Part shown: in pieces, positions 25,982 through 37,510 of the stretch | Layout: each line of letters starts with the position of its first letter | Numbering within the stretch: position 1 is the stretch's first letter | Assembly: GCA_037349315.1 (NCBI GenBank) | Contig: JBAIAC010000059.1 | Location: forward strand, 17,206,501 to 17,270,500 | Source of the DNA: Chelydra serpentina | Taxonomy: Eukaryota; Chordata; Testudines; Chelydridae | Direction of reading: 5' to 3' | DNA length: 64,000 nucleotides | Program-made: the position numbers and the translations under genes | The notes under the pieces: generated by a model | What the model saw: only the letters and a program-made list of their open reading frames with translations | Database searches by the model: none | Told to the model about the DNA's origin: nothing

Positions 25982-26487
25982 TCTCGTGTCGTATGCATTA
26001 CTCGAGTCGATATCATCGTTGGAGTCCTCAGTCAGTTTGGATCATAAGGAGCAACTCAACTGCCAAACGTGACGTGCTGGCGAGACTCGTCAGCATACTC
26101 CTCAGCAGTTCGGGCTCCATTCCCGCAGACCGAAAGGGAAGACAGAGCGCGCAGTACAAAAAACATTGAAAGATGGCGCCAAATGTGGACAGAAGCACAG
26201 GGACTGCTGGGATGCAAACCGATGCATCACGGGGCGTTGGGACAGGACCCACAATGCCCTGCACCGCCCCCTTTCGCACAAGCCACAGCACCAGAACGGG
26301 AAGAGGTGCTCTGTGGGATAGCTGCCCATAATGCATTGTTCCCAATGCCGCTGCAAGTGCCATAAATGTGGCCACGCCAGTGCGCTTGCAGCTGTCAGTG
26401 TGGACAGACTGCAGTGCTTTCCCTACTGCGCTCTATGAAGGCTGGTTTAATGCAAAGCGCTCTACATTTGCAAGTGTAGCCATGCCC

Positions 26488-27180
26488 TTAGTGGGGAGGG
26501 GGGAGCAGTTAGAGATTGTTGTGCCCTAGTCAGGAGAGGCAGTGCCAGTACCATCAGTGGTTGAATCTCCCAATGGTTGCCTTTTATTGGTGCCATCAGT
26601 TCCAGTGTCGCTGCCAGCGCGCAGTCCGGTTCCGACAAAGCCCTGGATTTGTGGACTTTCTTGTCATGACCCTGAGACTTAAGACATTCTAAATCCTCAT
26701 GGGCTAAGCAGGAAGATCTTGCTCAACTTAGGCTGGGTTGGATCAGACCTCTTTGAAGTCAACTTACAGAAAGGTCTTTCTCATGCTTATCGGAGCGTTC
26801 CCTGCCTTCCCGATAAGACCCCAGTGGGGGATCAGTGGGAGTAGATTTCCTCGCTCCTAAGTCAAACCTCATGGCACAGGAAGCAGACTCCTTGCTGAGT
26901 CAGGCCAGGTCCCCCAATCTGGGTCTGACTGTTCTGACTCAGGCCATGCAGCGGTTAAGATGGAACTGGAGAGGAGGTCAGTCCGCTCCATCCTTTACCT
27001 CCTTAGTTGGAGGCATGAAGAGAACGAAGGCACATGTGCAGCAGACCAACGGACACTGCTTTCAAGAATTCTCCGACTCCAGGCACATGGAGTACAGGTG
27101 TACACCTGCCATGGCATACACAGAGACCAGCAGGCAAAGTAGTAGTTGTTAATTTTCTTGCCTGGTTTTGCTGAAGTACT
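26488..27180 (+). other. Unclassified segment beside the Harbinger element
   Basis: About 690 bp with more CpG than the neighbouring intron (for example gtgtcgctgccagcgcgcag) and an open frame at 26835-27152 that resembles nothing I know. It may be a piece of a further repeat or of the sequence the Harbinger inserted into. No function proposed. Confidence 0.3.
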
Positions 27181-28025
27181 CTGTGAACTGGAGTGGGAGA
27201 ATCTCTCTCAGTCCTCTACTGCAGGGATGAAGAAAAAGACTTCTCCCAAGCATCAGTCAGGAGTTTGAGTTAAATAGGTGCTAATAAAAGCAAACAAAGA
27301 AAAACAAAAAACAACGTGAAGAGTTTAAAACCATCTGACTAAAAATCCCTTCCCCTCTCAAACTGCTCAGGTTTCAATCCATTTGCTCACGTAGTATCAT
27401 AATCCCATTGGACCTCCACTCTTCTGAGGAATCCTCGAGCACAAAATAGGAAGTCAGGGCCTAATATTTCTAACATAGCCAACAAACAGAACCCTTTAAA
27501 AGGAAAAACAAAAAGTGCAACCCTCTTTCTGGCTACCTTTACACATCACAAAGCAGCAATAAAGGGCACAAATGATAATTTTCTCTACTGTATGTCACCT
27601 TGAAAGATTCACTTTTATGGGGTTACAGCTGAAAAAAAAAAGGGACTGTATTTCAGGAAAGAAATATTTCAAGATACACGTTTTGGAGACATTTCTCTGG
27701 AGAACAGTGTTGAGTGTAACATAATTCTCAATAGAAGAGTGCTTCACAAAGTATCTTTCTAGGACAATCTTGAGGCTATCAACCACCAGCTGTCCACGGA
27801 CATTAGCTAAAAACCAGAACCTCATGTCACAGAAGAATGAACTATTCTTTAAGTCAACATTAAGATTTATTGGCACTCAGGACAGAATATACCAACTTCA
27901 AGGTAAAACAGTTTGACACAAATATCTGAGATAGCCCTATCAGTGCCATATTTCAGCTCCTCCAACTGCACTAGCTGCACTTGTCTAAAGTCAGTGACTG
28001 AATGATTCAATAGTTAGTGACTTAC

Positions 28026-28146
28026 TGTGAGATGTGAGTTATTGGGGTCAGCAATGTTTCACCCTCCAAGTCAAGCTCATCTGCAAAGCTGTTGGTCCTG
28101 ATGAAGGGTAATGTGTTCACGTCTAAAAATGCAGGACTCTTTTTCA
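28026..28146 (-). CDS. KCNQ1: KCNQ1 exon 11: end of A-B linker, before helix B
   Basis: 121 nt, the expected size. The first two bases complete a Val codon with exon 10, then [18 protein letters not shown], then [16 protein letters not shown] and ITHIS, ending with two bases of the next Gln codon. The block from RTNSFA to ITHIS is almost identical to other vertebrates. Acceptor is cctcacag and donor is gtaagt. The next exon, encoding the start of helix B, was not found anywhere to the left. Confidence 0.96.
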
Positions 28147-28377
28147 CTGTGAGGAAATAAGCAGATAAGAATTAGAGCAGTAGCATGTAGCTGTTTTTAA
28201 TAAGGCTGTACAACAAGTTTACTGCTTGTGAGGACATATTATAATATTTCAAAAAGGTACAAACAAGATAGACTTAAAAACAAAATAGGGATACGAGAAT
28301 AAATCTGTAAACAAGGGTGCAATGAAATCAAATCGAAACTTAGAAATTCTCTTCTTGCACAAGAATTTCGGCATCTG

Positions 28378-29765
28378 ATCATAGAAGATTAGGATTGGTA
28401 GAGATCTCAGGAGGTCATCTAGTCCAACCCCTTCTCAAAGTAGGACCAACACAAACGAAATCATCCCAGCCAGGGCTTTGTCAAGACGAGCCTTAAAAAC
28501 CTCTAAGGATGGAGATTCCACTATCTCCCTAAGTAACCCATTCCAGTGCTTCACCACCTGCCTAATGAAATAGTTTTTCTTAATATGCAACCTAGACCTC
28601 TCCCACTGCAACTTGAGACCATTTCTTCTTGTTCCGTCATCTGCCACCACTGAGAACAGCCTAGCTCCATCCTCTTTGGAACCTCCCTTCAGGTAGTTGA
28701 AGGCTGCTATCAAATCCACCCTCACTTTTCTCCTCTGCAGACTAAACAAGCCCAGTTCTCTCAGCCTCTCCTCGTAAGTCATGTGCCCCAGCCCCCTAAT
28801 CATTTTCTTTGCCCTCCACTGGACTCTCTCCAGTTTGTCCACATCCTTTCTGTAGTTGGGGGCCCAAAACTGGACGCAATACTCCAGATGTGGCCTCACC
28901 AATGCTGAATAGAGGGGAATATCACTTCCCTCAATCTGCCAGCAACTCGCCTACTAATGCAGCCCAATATGCCGTTAGCCTTCTTGGCAACAAGAGCACA
29001 CTGTTGACTCATATCCAGCTTCTCGTCCACTGTAATCCCGAGATCCTTTTCTGCAGAACTGTCGCTTAAGCCAGTCGGTCCCCAGCCTGTAGCAGTGCAT
29101 GGGATTCTTCCGTCCTAAGTGCAGGACTCTTCACTTGTCCTTGTTGAACCTCATCAGATTTCTTTTGGCCCAATCCTCCAATTTGTGTAGGTCACTCTGG
29201 ACCCTATCCCTACCTTCCAGCATATCTACCTCTCCCCCAGCTTAGTGTCATTCGCGAACTTGCTGAGGGTGCAATCCATCCCATCATCCCAATAATTAAT
29301 GAAGATGTTGAACAAAACTGGCCCCAGGACCGACCCCTGGGGCACTCTGCTTGATACCAGCTGCCAACCAGACATCGAGCCGTTGATTGCTACCCATTGA
29401 GCCCAACGATCTAGCCAGCTTTCTAGTCACCTTACAGTCCAATCCATACTTTTTTAACTTTCTGGCAAGAATACTGTGGGAGACAGTATCAAAAGCTTTG
29501 CTAAAGTCAAACTATATCATGTCCACACTTTCCCCATATCCACAGAGCCAGTTAACTCATCATAGAAGGCAATCAGGTTGGTCAGGCATGACTTGCCCTT
29601 GGTGAATCCATGTTGACTGTTCCTGGTCACCTTTCTCTCCTCCAAGTGCTTCAAAATGGATTCCATGAGGACCTGCTCCATGATTTTTCCAGGAACTGAG
29701 GTGAGGCTGACCAGTCTGCAGTTCCCTGGATTCTCCTTCATGTGATACCCTAATGCCAAATCCTA
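28378..29765 (-). pseudogene. CR1 LINE fragment with decayed reverse transcriptase
   Basis: Minus-strand CR1, about 1.4 kb, 5'-truncated. The 3' tail is at 28378 (atcatagaagattaggattgg, tagtccaaccccttctcaaa). The frame at 28435-28902 gives the C-terminal part ([19 protein letters not shown], then [19 protein letters not shown]). The frame near 29517-29759 gives an upstream part (ENPGNCRLVSLTSVPGKIME and QHGFTKGKSCLTNLIAFYD). The reverse transcriptase centre between them is broken. Confidence 0.92.
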
Positions 29766-31479
29766 TAGCAAAGGAGAAGCTGCTGTGCAAGAACCTCCAG
29801 TTCAGGTAGCTAATACAAAATTTTCCATTTGGTGGAGCTCAGGCACATTTGTGTTAAAATGATCATTGTTCTGGGAAGGAGGGGAGTAGAGACCTACTTC
29901 CTATTTGTGTGTAGCCCTCATATTTGAGCATTTAAATAAAGAACACTCTGCTGCTACAGCAATGGACACTTTAGATGTGATACTAAGAAATATTGTCTGA
30001 TAAGAATCTGACACACTGACCATTTCCCGATCTTATTTATGCTCAGCCAACAATACATGAGCATAATCAATGGCAGAATTTAATTCTCTCTAAGTAATTT
30101 CTACCTTACATTTCTTCCTTAAAACAACTTTCTAGAGTATAATTACAATGGCAGACATTACAAAGTGAATGTTTACCCACTCAGTGATAGAATTTCCTTA
30201 TATGTCACATTTTATTATTATTATATTTATGCAGCACCATAAATGTGCATGATGTTATACAAAACAAATAATACAAAACAACATCAAACAACATTCTTTA
30301 ATAACTGAATATATGTTGATAGTGGTGGCCACTTTACAGCAACCGTATCCTGAGCAACTAGCTATATCATTCTATGAAACATTTCTTTATTCATTTACAG
30401 AGCATTTCTCATACTTGTCAAGGCACTTTACAGTCGGACAGTAAGGAGCAACACACAGAAATAAGATTAAAACACAAAGTAAAATGAACAACACAGAAAT
30501 ACATAACTAAACACAAATGCAGTTTTTTTAGAGCATTAACTAAAGGCACAGGTCTGCTATGCCTTTTATCCCAGAATTCATAAACATTTCACAGTGCACA
30601 CGGGCCTTGGAAGATTTATAACCCTGAAATTAATGTATGATGTCAATTTACACCTCCTTCGATGACTGTACAACATTGACTGTTGTGCTTTTAGCCCAAA
30701 TCAGGAGGTGTAGGGAGGGATCAACTCACAATTCCCGGCCATTTTATTTGTAAGGAGTAAATCAAGTACACGATCCTGCTCCTGATGAACTTATTGAAGT
30801 CAATGAGAGCAAAACCCCCACTAGGAGCAAGATTGGGAACATCTGGAAAAATTCAAAAATACAGCAAGGTTTGACTAGCTGCCTAAAAGCAGGGTTCCTT
30901 GACCACAGTACTACTCTACGGCCAATTTTAGCACTAAGGCAATGAGAATTCTGTAGTAAATAATAGCAAACTTCAGCAACAGCTTTTTATTTTGAGTAAT
31001 ATCCGTTGGATTCACACAGCCACATTCAGGACAGAGGTTATGAAAAAGAGCAGAAGAATTCCATCTGAAAATGTACAACTTTACAAGGCCTTAAATATTT
31101 TTTATTAAACTCACTCCTTTGGCTGTTACTAAATAAATACTGAACATTCCGTGTTCTGCCAGGCAGGGATGAAAACTCACCAGTTTCCTAAGGAGAAGTC
31201 TAAAAGTCTCTTCACACATTCTGATTACTAACGACAATGCTATCGAACTTAAAGCTACGTGCGGTGCTTGCCAAGCACTCGTTATACTGTACTCACATGA
31301 GATATTGCTTGCAAGAGGATTTGCAATTGCTGGATTGTTACAATTATTGCTTTTCTGTTTAAGACAGAAAGGGACAGAAATGACAGACGAAAAAGGAAAG
31401 AAGAAATTAAGGTTGTATCCCACCTGATATTTTTCAAATAAGGATATACTCTCTCCTGAGAGTAAAAAGAAGATAGTAA

Positions 31480-31675
31480 CATGATCTGTCCCTAAGCAGT
31501 TTCCAGAAAATTCCAGGGGAATAACTAGAATAGGCAATAACTTCACTTTATAGGCAATAACTTCACTTTAAAGCAGATTTGCTTTAAAGTGAAGTTATTG
31601 CCTATAAAGTGAAGTTATTGCCTATTCTAGTTATTCCCCTGGAATTTTCTGGAAACTACTTAGGGACAGATCATG
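31480..31675. repeat. Near-perfect 196-bp palindrome without spacer
   Basis: Two 98-nt arms meet at 31577/31578. They pair perfectly except at two positions (one near 31497, one at 31576/31579). Each arm contains a tandem pair of the 20-mer taggcaataacttcacttta. The outer limit is sharp: catgatctgtccctaag on the left and its complement cttagggacagatcatg on the right. It resembles no transposon I know. Confidence 0.95.
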
Positions 31676-31884
31676 GCCAGTCAGTCCTGGTCTGAAGCAC
31701 CCACTTCTACTCCCTAGCGCTGGTGCACTGTACCACTGCTTCCTCTAAGCAGGGAGAAGCAAACCTGATCTAGTGAAAAATCTGTTCTGAATTCCAAACC
31801 AAAGAACTCTGGAGGTCAGATAACTTCAACATTTTTTTTACAAAATCTGTACCAAAGCCATGAATTACTGTCTCCCCTGCTCAA

Positions 31885-32058
31885 CCCCACCCCCCATGGT
31901 ATGGATGGGGGTATCCCCATTTTACAAATGAAAAATGAAAGCCCAGAAAGGCTAAATGATTTGACCAAGGTCACATAGAAAATCTATGGAGGAGCAGGGA
32001 CTTGAAACCCAGGTCTCTCAAAATCCTAGGTCCTAATCACTGGACACGCTTCCTCTAA
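31885..32058 (-). repeat. MIR SINE fragment
   Basis: The strand shown contains attttacaaatgaaaaatga, gaccaaggtcacatagaaaa and gacttgaaacccaggtctct, the reverse complement of the MIR core and 3' half. One of the best-preserved MIR copies in the window. Confidence 0.75.
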
Positions 32059-34449
32059 GGTATTAGATATTACTGTCAACAGATATGTAGAAAAAGTGGA
32101 TGTTTTTGTAAAGAAAGGAATCAATGTTCATGAATTAACAAGAGTACAAAATAGACAAGAGAGGCAGCAAAGAACATTTAGTTTAAGTTCTAGGGAAAAC
32201 ATTATGACCATTAGAATTGGAAAACGTACAAGTTTCTGCCACCCTAAATGTCCCAATGATTGGAGGAGCAAGCGCTAGATTTATACAGGAATTTTTCCAA
32301 CAGTCTGGAAAAATAGGGATACATGCGTAGGGATACCTAGGTACTGTAGTAAAAATGTTTTAAAATATATTACTAATAGAGGATATTTTAAGAAATCAAC
32401 TTGGGTTTCACGATTTTACCATCAGCTTACATACAACGGGCAAATAGGTTTACTCTTTTATAGGGCTGGTTGAAAAATTTCCATTTGAACTGTTTTTCAA
32501 TTCAATGAAAAGTGTCTGCTTTTTATGTAACATTTAGATTTTTTGGTTTTCAGCTGAAATTTTTCAATATTAAAATTTCCACTGGAAAAAAAAATCAAAA
32601 TTGGGGGCGGGGAAAGAAGGGATAAAACCTCATTTTGCCTGAGATAATGGGCAAAGTCCAAACTTTGCAATGCAAAGATTGAATTACTGGCCGTTGCAAA
32701 GGAGATGGATCATTGAAATGGGAGCGTTACCTGGAGAAGGAGGAGCACTGGAGGACGACTGCTCTGCGGAAAGAGATGCCCAGGACTGCTGACGGTCTGA
32801 GTCACAGCAAAGATGCACACAAGAGACAGAAAGGAAGGAGGAGAAAAAAAAGAGACAGCTGGAGAGATGGTAACATGTCTGTCTTTAACACAAAGACTGT
32901 GTCGCACCTGTCATTTTTCAAATTAAAAAGGGAAAACCACTGAGGAAAGGAGTTTTAACGCAAGTCTTTTCATTTACTATTGATTAAATATAAGTAAAAT
33001 GCTTGGATGAGTATTTTCTGCCTCTTTTTAGTATCATTTGAAACTAAGTCCCCACAAGGGGAGGCATTCTGCCTCCCTTTACCTCCCCATGCACAGTGGA
33101 AGATGATCTACTAAACTCTTATGGACTGGAGATTAATATTCCCCCATGCACCTAGCCTGTTCTGCAGCACGCTCTGGCCATAGCTATGCCTTCTCCTTGT
33201 CCCCTTTGTGGAGCCATGTGCCCCCAGGGAATAGGGATGGAGCCTCCCTTCTGTTCCCCTGAGCACAGGGAAGGTAATTCTGCATGACATTTCTGCAGTC
33301 CATACAAGTGCCAGCAAAATAAGTCTCCTTGTGCGCTACCTCTCACAACTGTATAACCAAATAAGGACCAGACTCAGTCTGGCCCTTGGAGGTCATAGTG
33401 TAACTTCCTGTCATTTTTTTGCCTCTTTAGTAAATTATATTATAGGTGGACATTTCCCATTATAACAACCCGCTCTCAATTGCTTATAGCCTTGCCAAAC
33501 TTTAACCATCTGGGCTGAAATTTCCCATACTAGGTGTCTCCCTCAGGCTGAATTTCTTGGGGAAGTTTCAGCCAAAATGTTTCAGTTGTTTCCAAGAATG
33601 AGATTAGCTAAAAAATATGTTGTTTTGCCATATTTCAAACCATTCTTACAAGTGTTTTGTTGAGAAGCTGTGGCACCTCCCATGCTTTGCAGTGGTGTGT
33701 CTTCCTAGTGCCAGGATGTGTCTTTTGCTGTTCCCTTGAAAAACTGCCCAATTTATGAGACTCCACCAAAATCTGAGTCATGCTCACAGGCGCAGTAAAG
33801 ATGTACCAGAGTTTGGCAGCTAACTTCTCCAAAGATCCCATCTGCACGGAGCATGCTCCATTCCCTTACTGCTCCTACGTGGTGACTGGACTGCACATGC
33901 ACCATCCCAAAGAACAATTCAGCATGTTGCAGCCTGGTACTGCAGGGGCTGAGCACGACCATCTGTGAAGTTGCTCCTTGTAGCTGCCAGGGGCTGCTGT
34001 GAATGAATGCTGGGCATTGGAACTAAAAGCACTGTCTTTCCCATGCTCTCCAAGCTCCCCCTGTTGGCACTTGGCAGTGTGGAAGAGGAAGCAGCATGAC
34101 TCAAATGCAGCGGGAAAAGAGTCAAGACATGGGGAGGGGGATGAGGTGGAGAGTGGGGTGAGGTGGAGGGGGGGGCAGACTAGGACTGGTTGTGCAAAGA
34201 GACTGGGAGCCAAGGAGGCAGGGCGAAGAATGACATCAGGGAGTGGGAAACCGGGAAGAAGACCAGTTGAACAAAGATCAGGCCAGGAGACTGGAAGGGA
34301 GATTAGGACTGTGAGTCCGGGTGGGGTGAAGATTAGGACTCAGGCAAGGAGCCCGGAAGCAGGAATTGGAACTGGTTGGGCTGGGAAAAATGGTATGTGA
34401 TTATGTAATGAAGGAGTGCATCACAATGCATACACACAAGGAGGCTGAC

Positions 34450-34518
34450 TTAAGGTTGCACAGGCCACCTTAATTCTGACATTTCCCACCTTTGGAATGC
34501 TTCACTTTGCAACCTTAA
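34450..34518. repeat. 69-bp mini-element with inverted ends, copy 1
   Basis: Bounded by TTAAGGTTGCA and TGCAACCTTAA, perfect 11-bp terminal inverted repeats. The interior (taattctgacatttcccacc) is related to the copy at 39404, which has exactly the same length. Confidence 0.65.
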
Positions 34519-36947
34519 TGTTATTGTAATGTCATTGTTTTTGTGTACAACTGTATCCATGCTAGACTCAGGTACAAAATATATACTTCTCTTCTCTCTT
34601 CCTTCCTTTCTCCCCTAAAACCATTTTGAGGACACTGGGGGCCAGATTCTCAGATCTACCGAGTTCACTTTATGCCTGCATAGGAAACACAAAATGATTT
34701 TATACTTGCTGGAGAGCCCTCGTTGAGAATTCCCCATGTTGGGGGAATCTCTTGGTGACTTAAAGAAAGCAGAGGTGACTATGCTGTTCCTACTCCTCTT
34801 CTCCTCTGCCTTTTCCACTGCCCGAATTGCACTGCTTGGTGTGAGGAAGGAAAATGTATGAGAGAGAAGCTCTATTATGAGGATTCTTTGGGTGCAAAGT
34901 AAAGATACATCTCCATCCCCCCTGCAGATTTAAGTTGCACCACGGCTGGGCAGAGCAGAATCAGGGAGCTACAATTAGCTCCCTGTCAACCCCCTCATTC
35001 CCCCTCCCCCCATTACCACTGTGCCTGAGTTCTGTGTGGGCCAGGTAGAGAATTCAGCCCTGTAAATTTCTGGACAGCATAATCCAATTTCAGGAGTACT
35101 TGGATTCAATTCTCTACTACTTAAGTCAATGACTGTTTGCCATTGTCTTCAATGGTTGCAGAGACAGCCCCCACAGTAAGTGGGGTCTCACGGTACTCTC
35201 AGTAAAGCCTTGATGGTTTAGCACAGCCCTTGCTCTAATGCTAAAAATATGTCGGAATCACGCATTGAAAGGGTTATAAGGAAACACTCATAAGAAAGCT
35301 CCACCATGAGCATACTTAGAAAAAGCACATGGACAAAATGACTTAAAGTGACAAAGAATCCAGACCGCAGCTATTTTCTGTAAAAAAGATAAAGTGGATT
35401 ATTTAATTTTTAAGAGCCCATCCAGCTTCGCCAATGCCTAAGTGCATTTTTATTGATGCAACACTCACACATGCATTTTTGTATGAGCAACACAGGAGGT
35501 TGTGCCTGGAAATTTTGCCGGTGCCCCATTATTTGTTTAGGAAATGGTCTGGGACCAATCGCTGGTTGTTTAGTCATCTTTAGAAAGGCGTATAACTTGG
35601 TTATGAACGATGCAAGGGAATGGAGGGTGTCCGTCACTTAATAAACAAATATTTCATGAAAGAGCATCATGATATTCTGCTTTTTAATTAAATTGTGATT
35701 GTGACCAGATGTGTGAGAATGGGCATTTTTGTCTGGCACGGTGTCTTGCGTAATGAAGGGATTATAACAAGCTACTAGACACATACAAGAGCACTGCAAA
35801 CTATGTTACATTGTCAAAGTCTGGCATGCTATATATACAATTATTTCCCTCAACTTACCAAGCCACTTGAACATTCCTGTTTGTCCTGTATACTTGTAAG
35901 AGTTTTGAGAGGACACAACACAGATAAAAAGGAGAGAAAATAAGTGTCAGAAGAAATAAGAGGAAAACTTTTGATTGACAGCTAAAGAATTGATACTGAA
36001 GGGGCACTAGTATTTGCCTGCACATCATATGGCCCCTTAGTAGATTTAGGGACTCAAAAAATCTCAAAGATGGGACTTGGCAAATGTAGGCATTCATAAA
36101 GCTCTCACACCGTACTGTTTCGCAGGAAGATATTTCTCAATGGTTGATCCACAGGGTCAACTTTATCCTTGTTCACCTGCTAACTACAATAGCGTTTGGC
36201 ATAACAGAGTTTAAGTGGCAATTGTTACTCAGGAGAAGCCCAGCAGGAATGAAAAAGTAGGGAAAATGTGGATCAGGACTGTAGTGCACCAGAATGACAT
36301 GAGGAGATTAGACTTCCTGTCTGAACTAAAATATGCCTGGTTTCAATAAACACTGCAATCGCCTCCTCATTTTAATGACCATTAAATTGAAACAAAGTCA
36401 GCCAACTTTCTGATGAAAAATGTAAGAGCTTAAAAATCTATATGATCTGTAAAACGTACCTTTAAAAATTATACCTCATTTGCTTCAGTTAACAGTCTTT
36501 TGGCCAGAATTAAAACACATAAGTTAACAGCTTTTAATACAATAAGCTAGTAACTTTAAGAAATCATATGTAAAATAACTGATGAATTTACAATGTAATT
36601 TTAAAAGCAACAAGATTCTAATTGCAACGGGACTATAAAACACGTTCCGTTCTCTTTCTGTATGGCTCCATCCCACAAAAGAAACCTACACTGATGAATT
36701 ACACAGAAGACCATCTTCATTTATGAAAAGTGCTATATATAACAGCTAGATGATATTATTATAATACTACATTATATGAACTTGAACTAATAGCTTTCTA
36801 ACTCCAAAACCAACCCCAGGAGGGGAAGAGGACATGCATGGTTTGCAGTGACAAACCAGATTACAAGAGCAGCCATGGGTCATTGTTTAAAGTTTGGGTG
36901 TAAGCGTACTGTGAATATGGCTCAGTTGAATTTAGTCTGGGAAGAGA

Positions 36948-37004
36948 TCATAGAATTGTAGGACTGGAAGGGACCTCAAGAGGTCATCTAGTCCAGTCCC
37001 CTGC
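36948..37004 (-). mobile_element. CR1 LINE tail, very short
   Basis: tcatagaattgtaggactgg followed by gggacctcaagaggtcatct and tagtccagtcccctgc: the last 57 bp of a CR1, reverse orientation, abruptly truncated. Confidence 0.85.
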
Positions 37005-37371
37005 ATGGGGGATGAGGAGGCTGAGTTGGTGGCCAACTATAGTACCTCCTATTGACTTAAGTACCAGGTGGCTCTGGCATCAGTTGCAGAGAATTTAGCT
37101 CTCCTGTCAAATAGGAGAAACCTTCAACCTTGGCCTATCTGCAGTGGAGCATTTTCCGGAGGAGAGCTATTGGGACTCATCAAGACTAGCCAGTGGCCAA
37201 CGCCAAACAGAAAATAATCCTTGTTTGGACTCCTAAGAAAGGGGGAGGGAGCAGGTAGTACCACAATCCGCTCTCCTACACATACACACTTTTAGCCAGC
37301 GTAACTAGGATCCTTTATGTAATTAATTAATAGTCCAGTATTTTAATGTATATTATAAAGGAATTTCTTAC

Positions 37372-37510
37372 CAGAATTTTCATATGCATCAATATTAAGG
37401 TCAGACTTCCTATCATCCATCACGTGGTCATAAGTGATATGTGGAACAGTTAACATTTTATCTGGAGAAGAAGGTCCATTGTCCTTCTCTGTCTTAAACT
37501 TCTTCTTCAC
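37372..37510 (-). CDS. KCNQ1: KCNQ1 exon 10: helix A-B linker
   Basis: 139 nt, 46 codons plus one base. It begins VKKKFKTEKDNGPSSPDK and continues MLTVPHITYDHVMDDRK, ending YENS. It encodes the intracellular linker between helices A and B, the most divergent part of the channel. MLTVPHIT is the conserved anchor. I recall human exon 10 as 142 nt, so this copy appears one codon shorter. Acceptor is ttttag and donor is gtaaga. The intron after it is the one that in placental mammals holds the KCNQ1OT1 promoter. Confidence 0.95.

Larger units (their letters stand above)
23205..26487. mobile_element. PIF/Harbinger DNA transposon, internally deleted
   Basis: 3283 bp flanked by TTA at 23202-23204 and 26488-26490, the usual PIF/Harbinger target duplication. 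The right end reads TTTGCAAGTGTAGCCATGCCC; the left end reads GGGCATGGCTAAACC, so only about 15 bp of the inverted repeat survive there before coding sequence begins. It carries two convergent genes: a Myb/SANT-like partner protein on the plus strand and a DDE nuclease on the minus strand. Both are damaged, so this copy is not expected to move by itself. Confidence 0.9.
1..28025 (-). other. Probable KCNQ1 intron 11, partial
   Basis: No sequence resembling helix B (exon 12) or later exons was found on the minus strand, so the whole 28 kb is taken as intron 11 up to the window edge. Mobile elements inside it are listed separately. Long stretches where I recognise nothing or only weak old repeats: 551-1875, 3641-5085, 5511-6392, 7492-8190, 12971-21956 (except short MIR-like pieces), 22605-23204 and 27180-28025. 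Confidence 0.6.
28147..37371 (-). other. KCNQ1 intron 10
   Basis: 9225 bp. It holds a CR1 copy (28378-29765), the 196-bp palindrome (31480-31675), a MIR fragment (31885-32058), a G-rich patch at about 34090-34400, a 69-bp mini-element (34450-34518) and a CR1 tail (36948-37004). The stretches 29770-31480, 32600-34090 and 34520-36940 show nothing recognisable. In placental mammals this intron carries the imprinted KCNQ1OT1 promoter; no CpG island is evident by eye here. Confidence 0.85.

Noticed and set aside
31091..31546. 151-codon minus-strand open frame
   Set aside because: It runs into one arm of the 196-bp palindrome, shows no domain and has no splice or promoter context; best explained by chance.
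33999..34400. 133-codon plus-strand open frame in a G-rich patch
   Set aside because: Composition-driven (gga, gag and agg repeats lower stop frequency); no recognisable domain.
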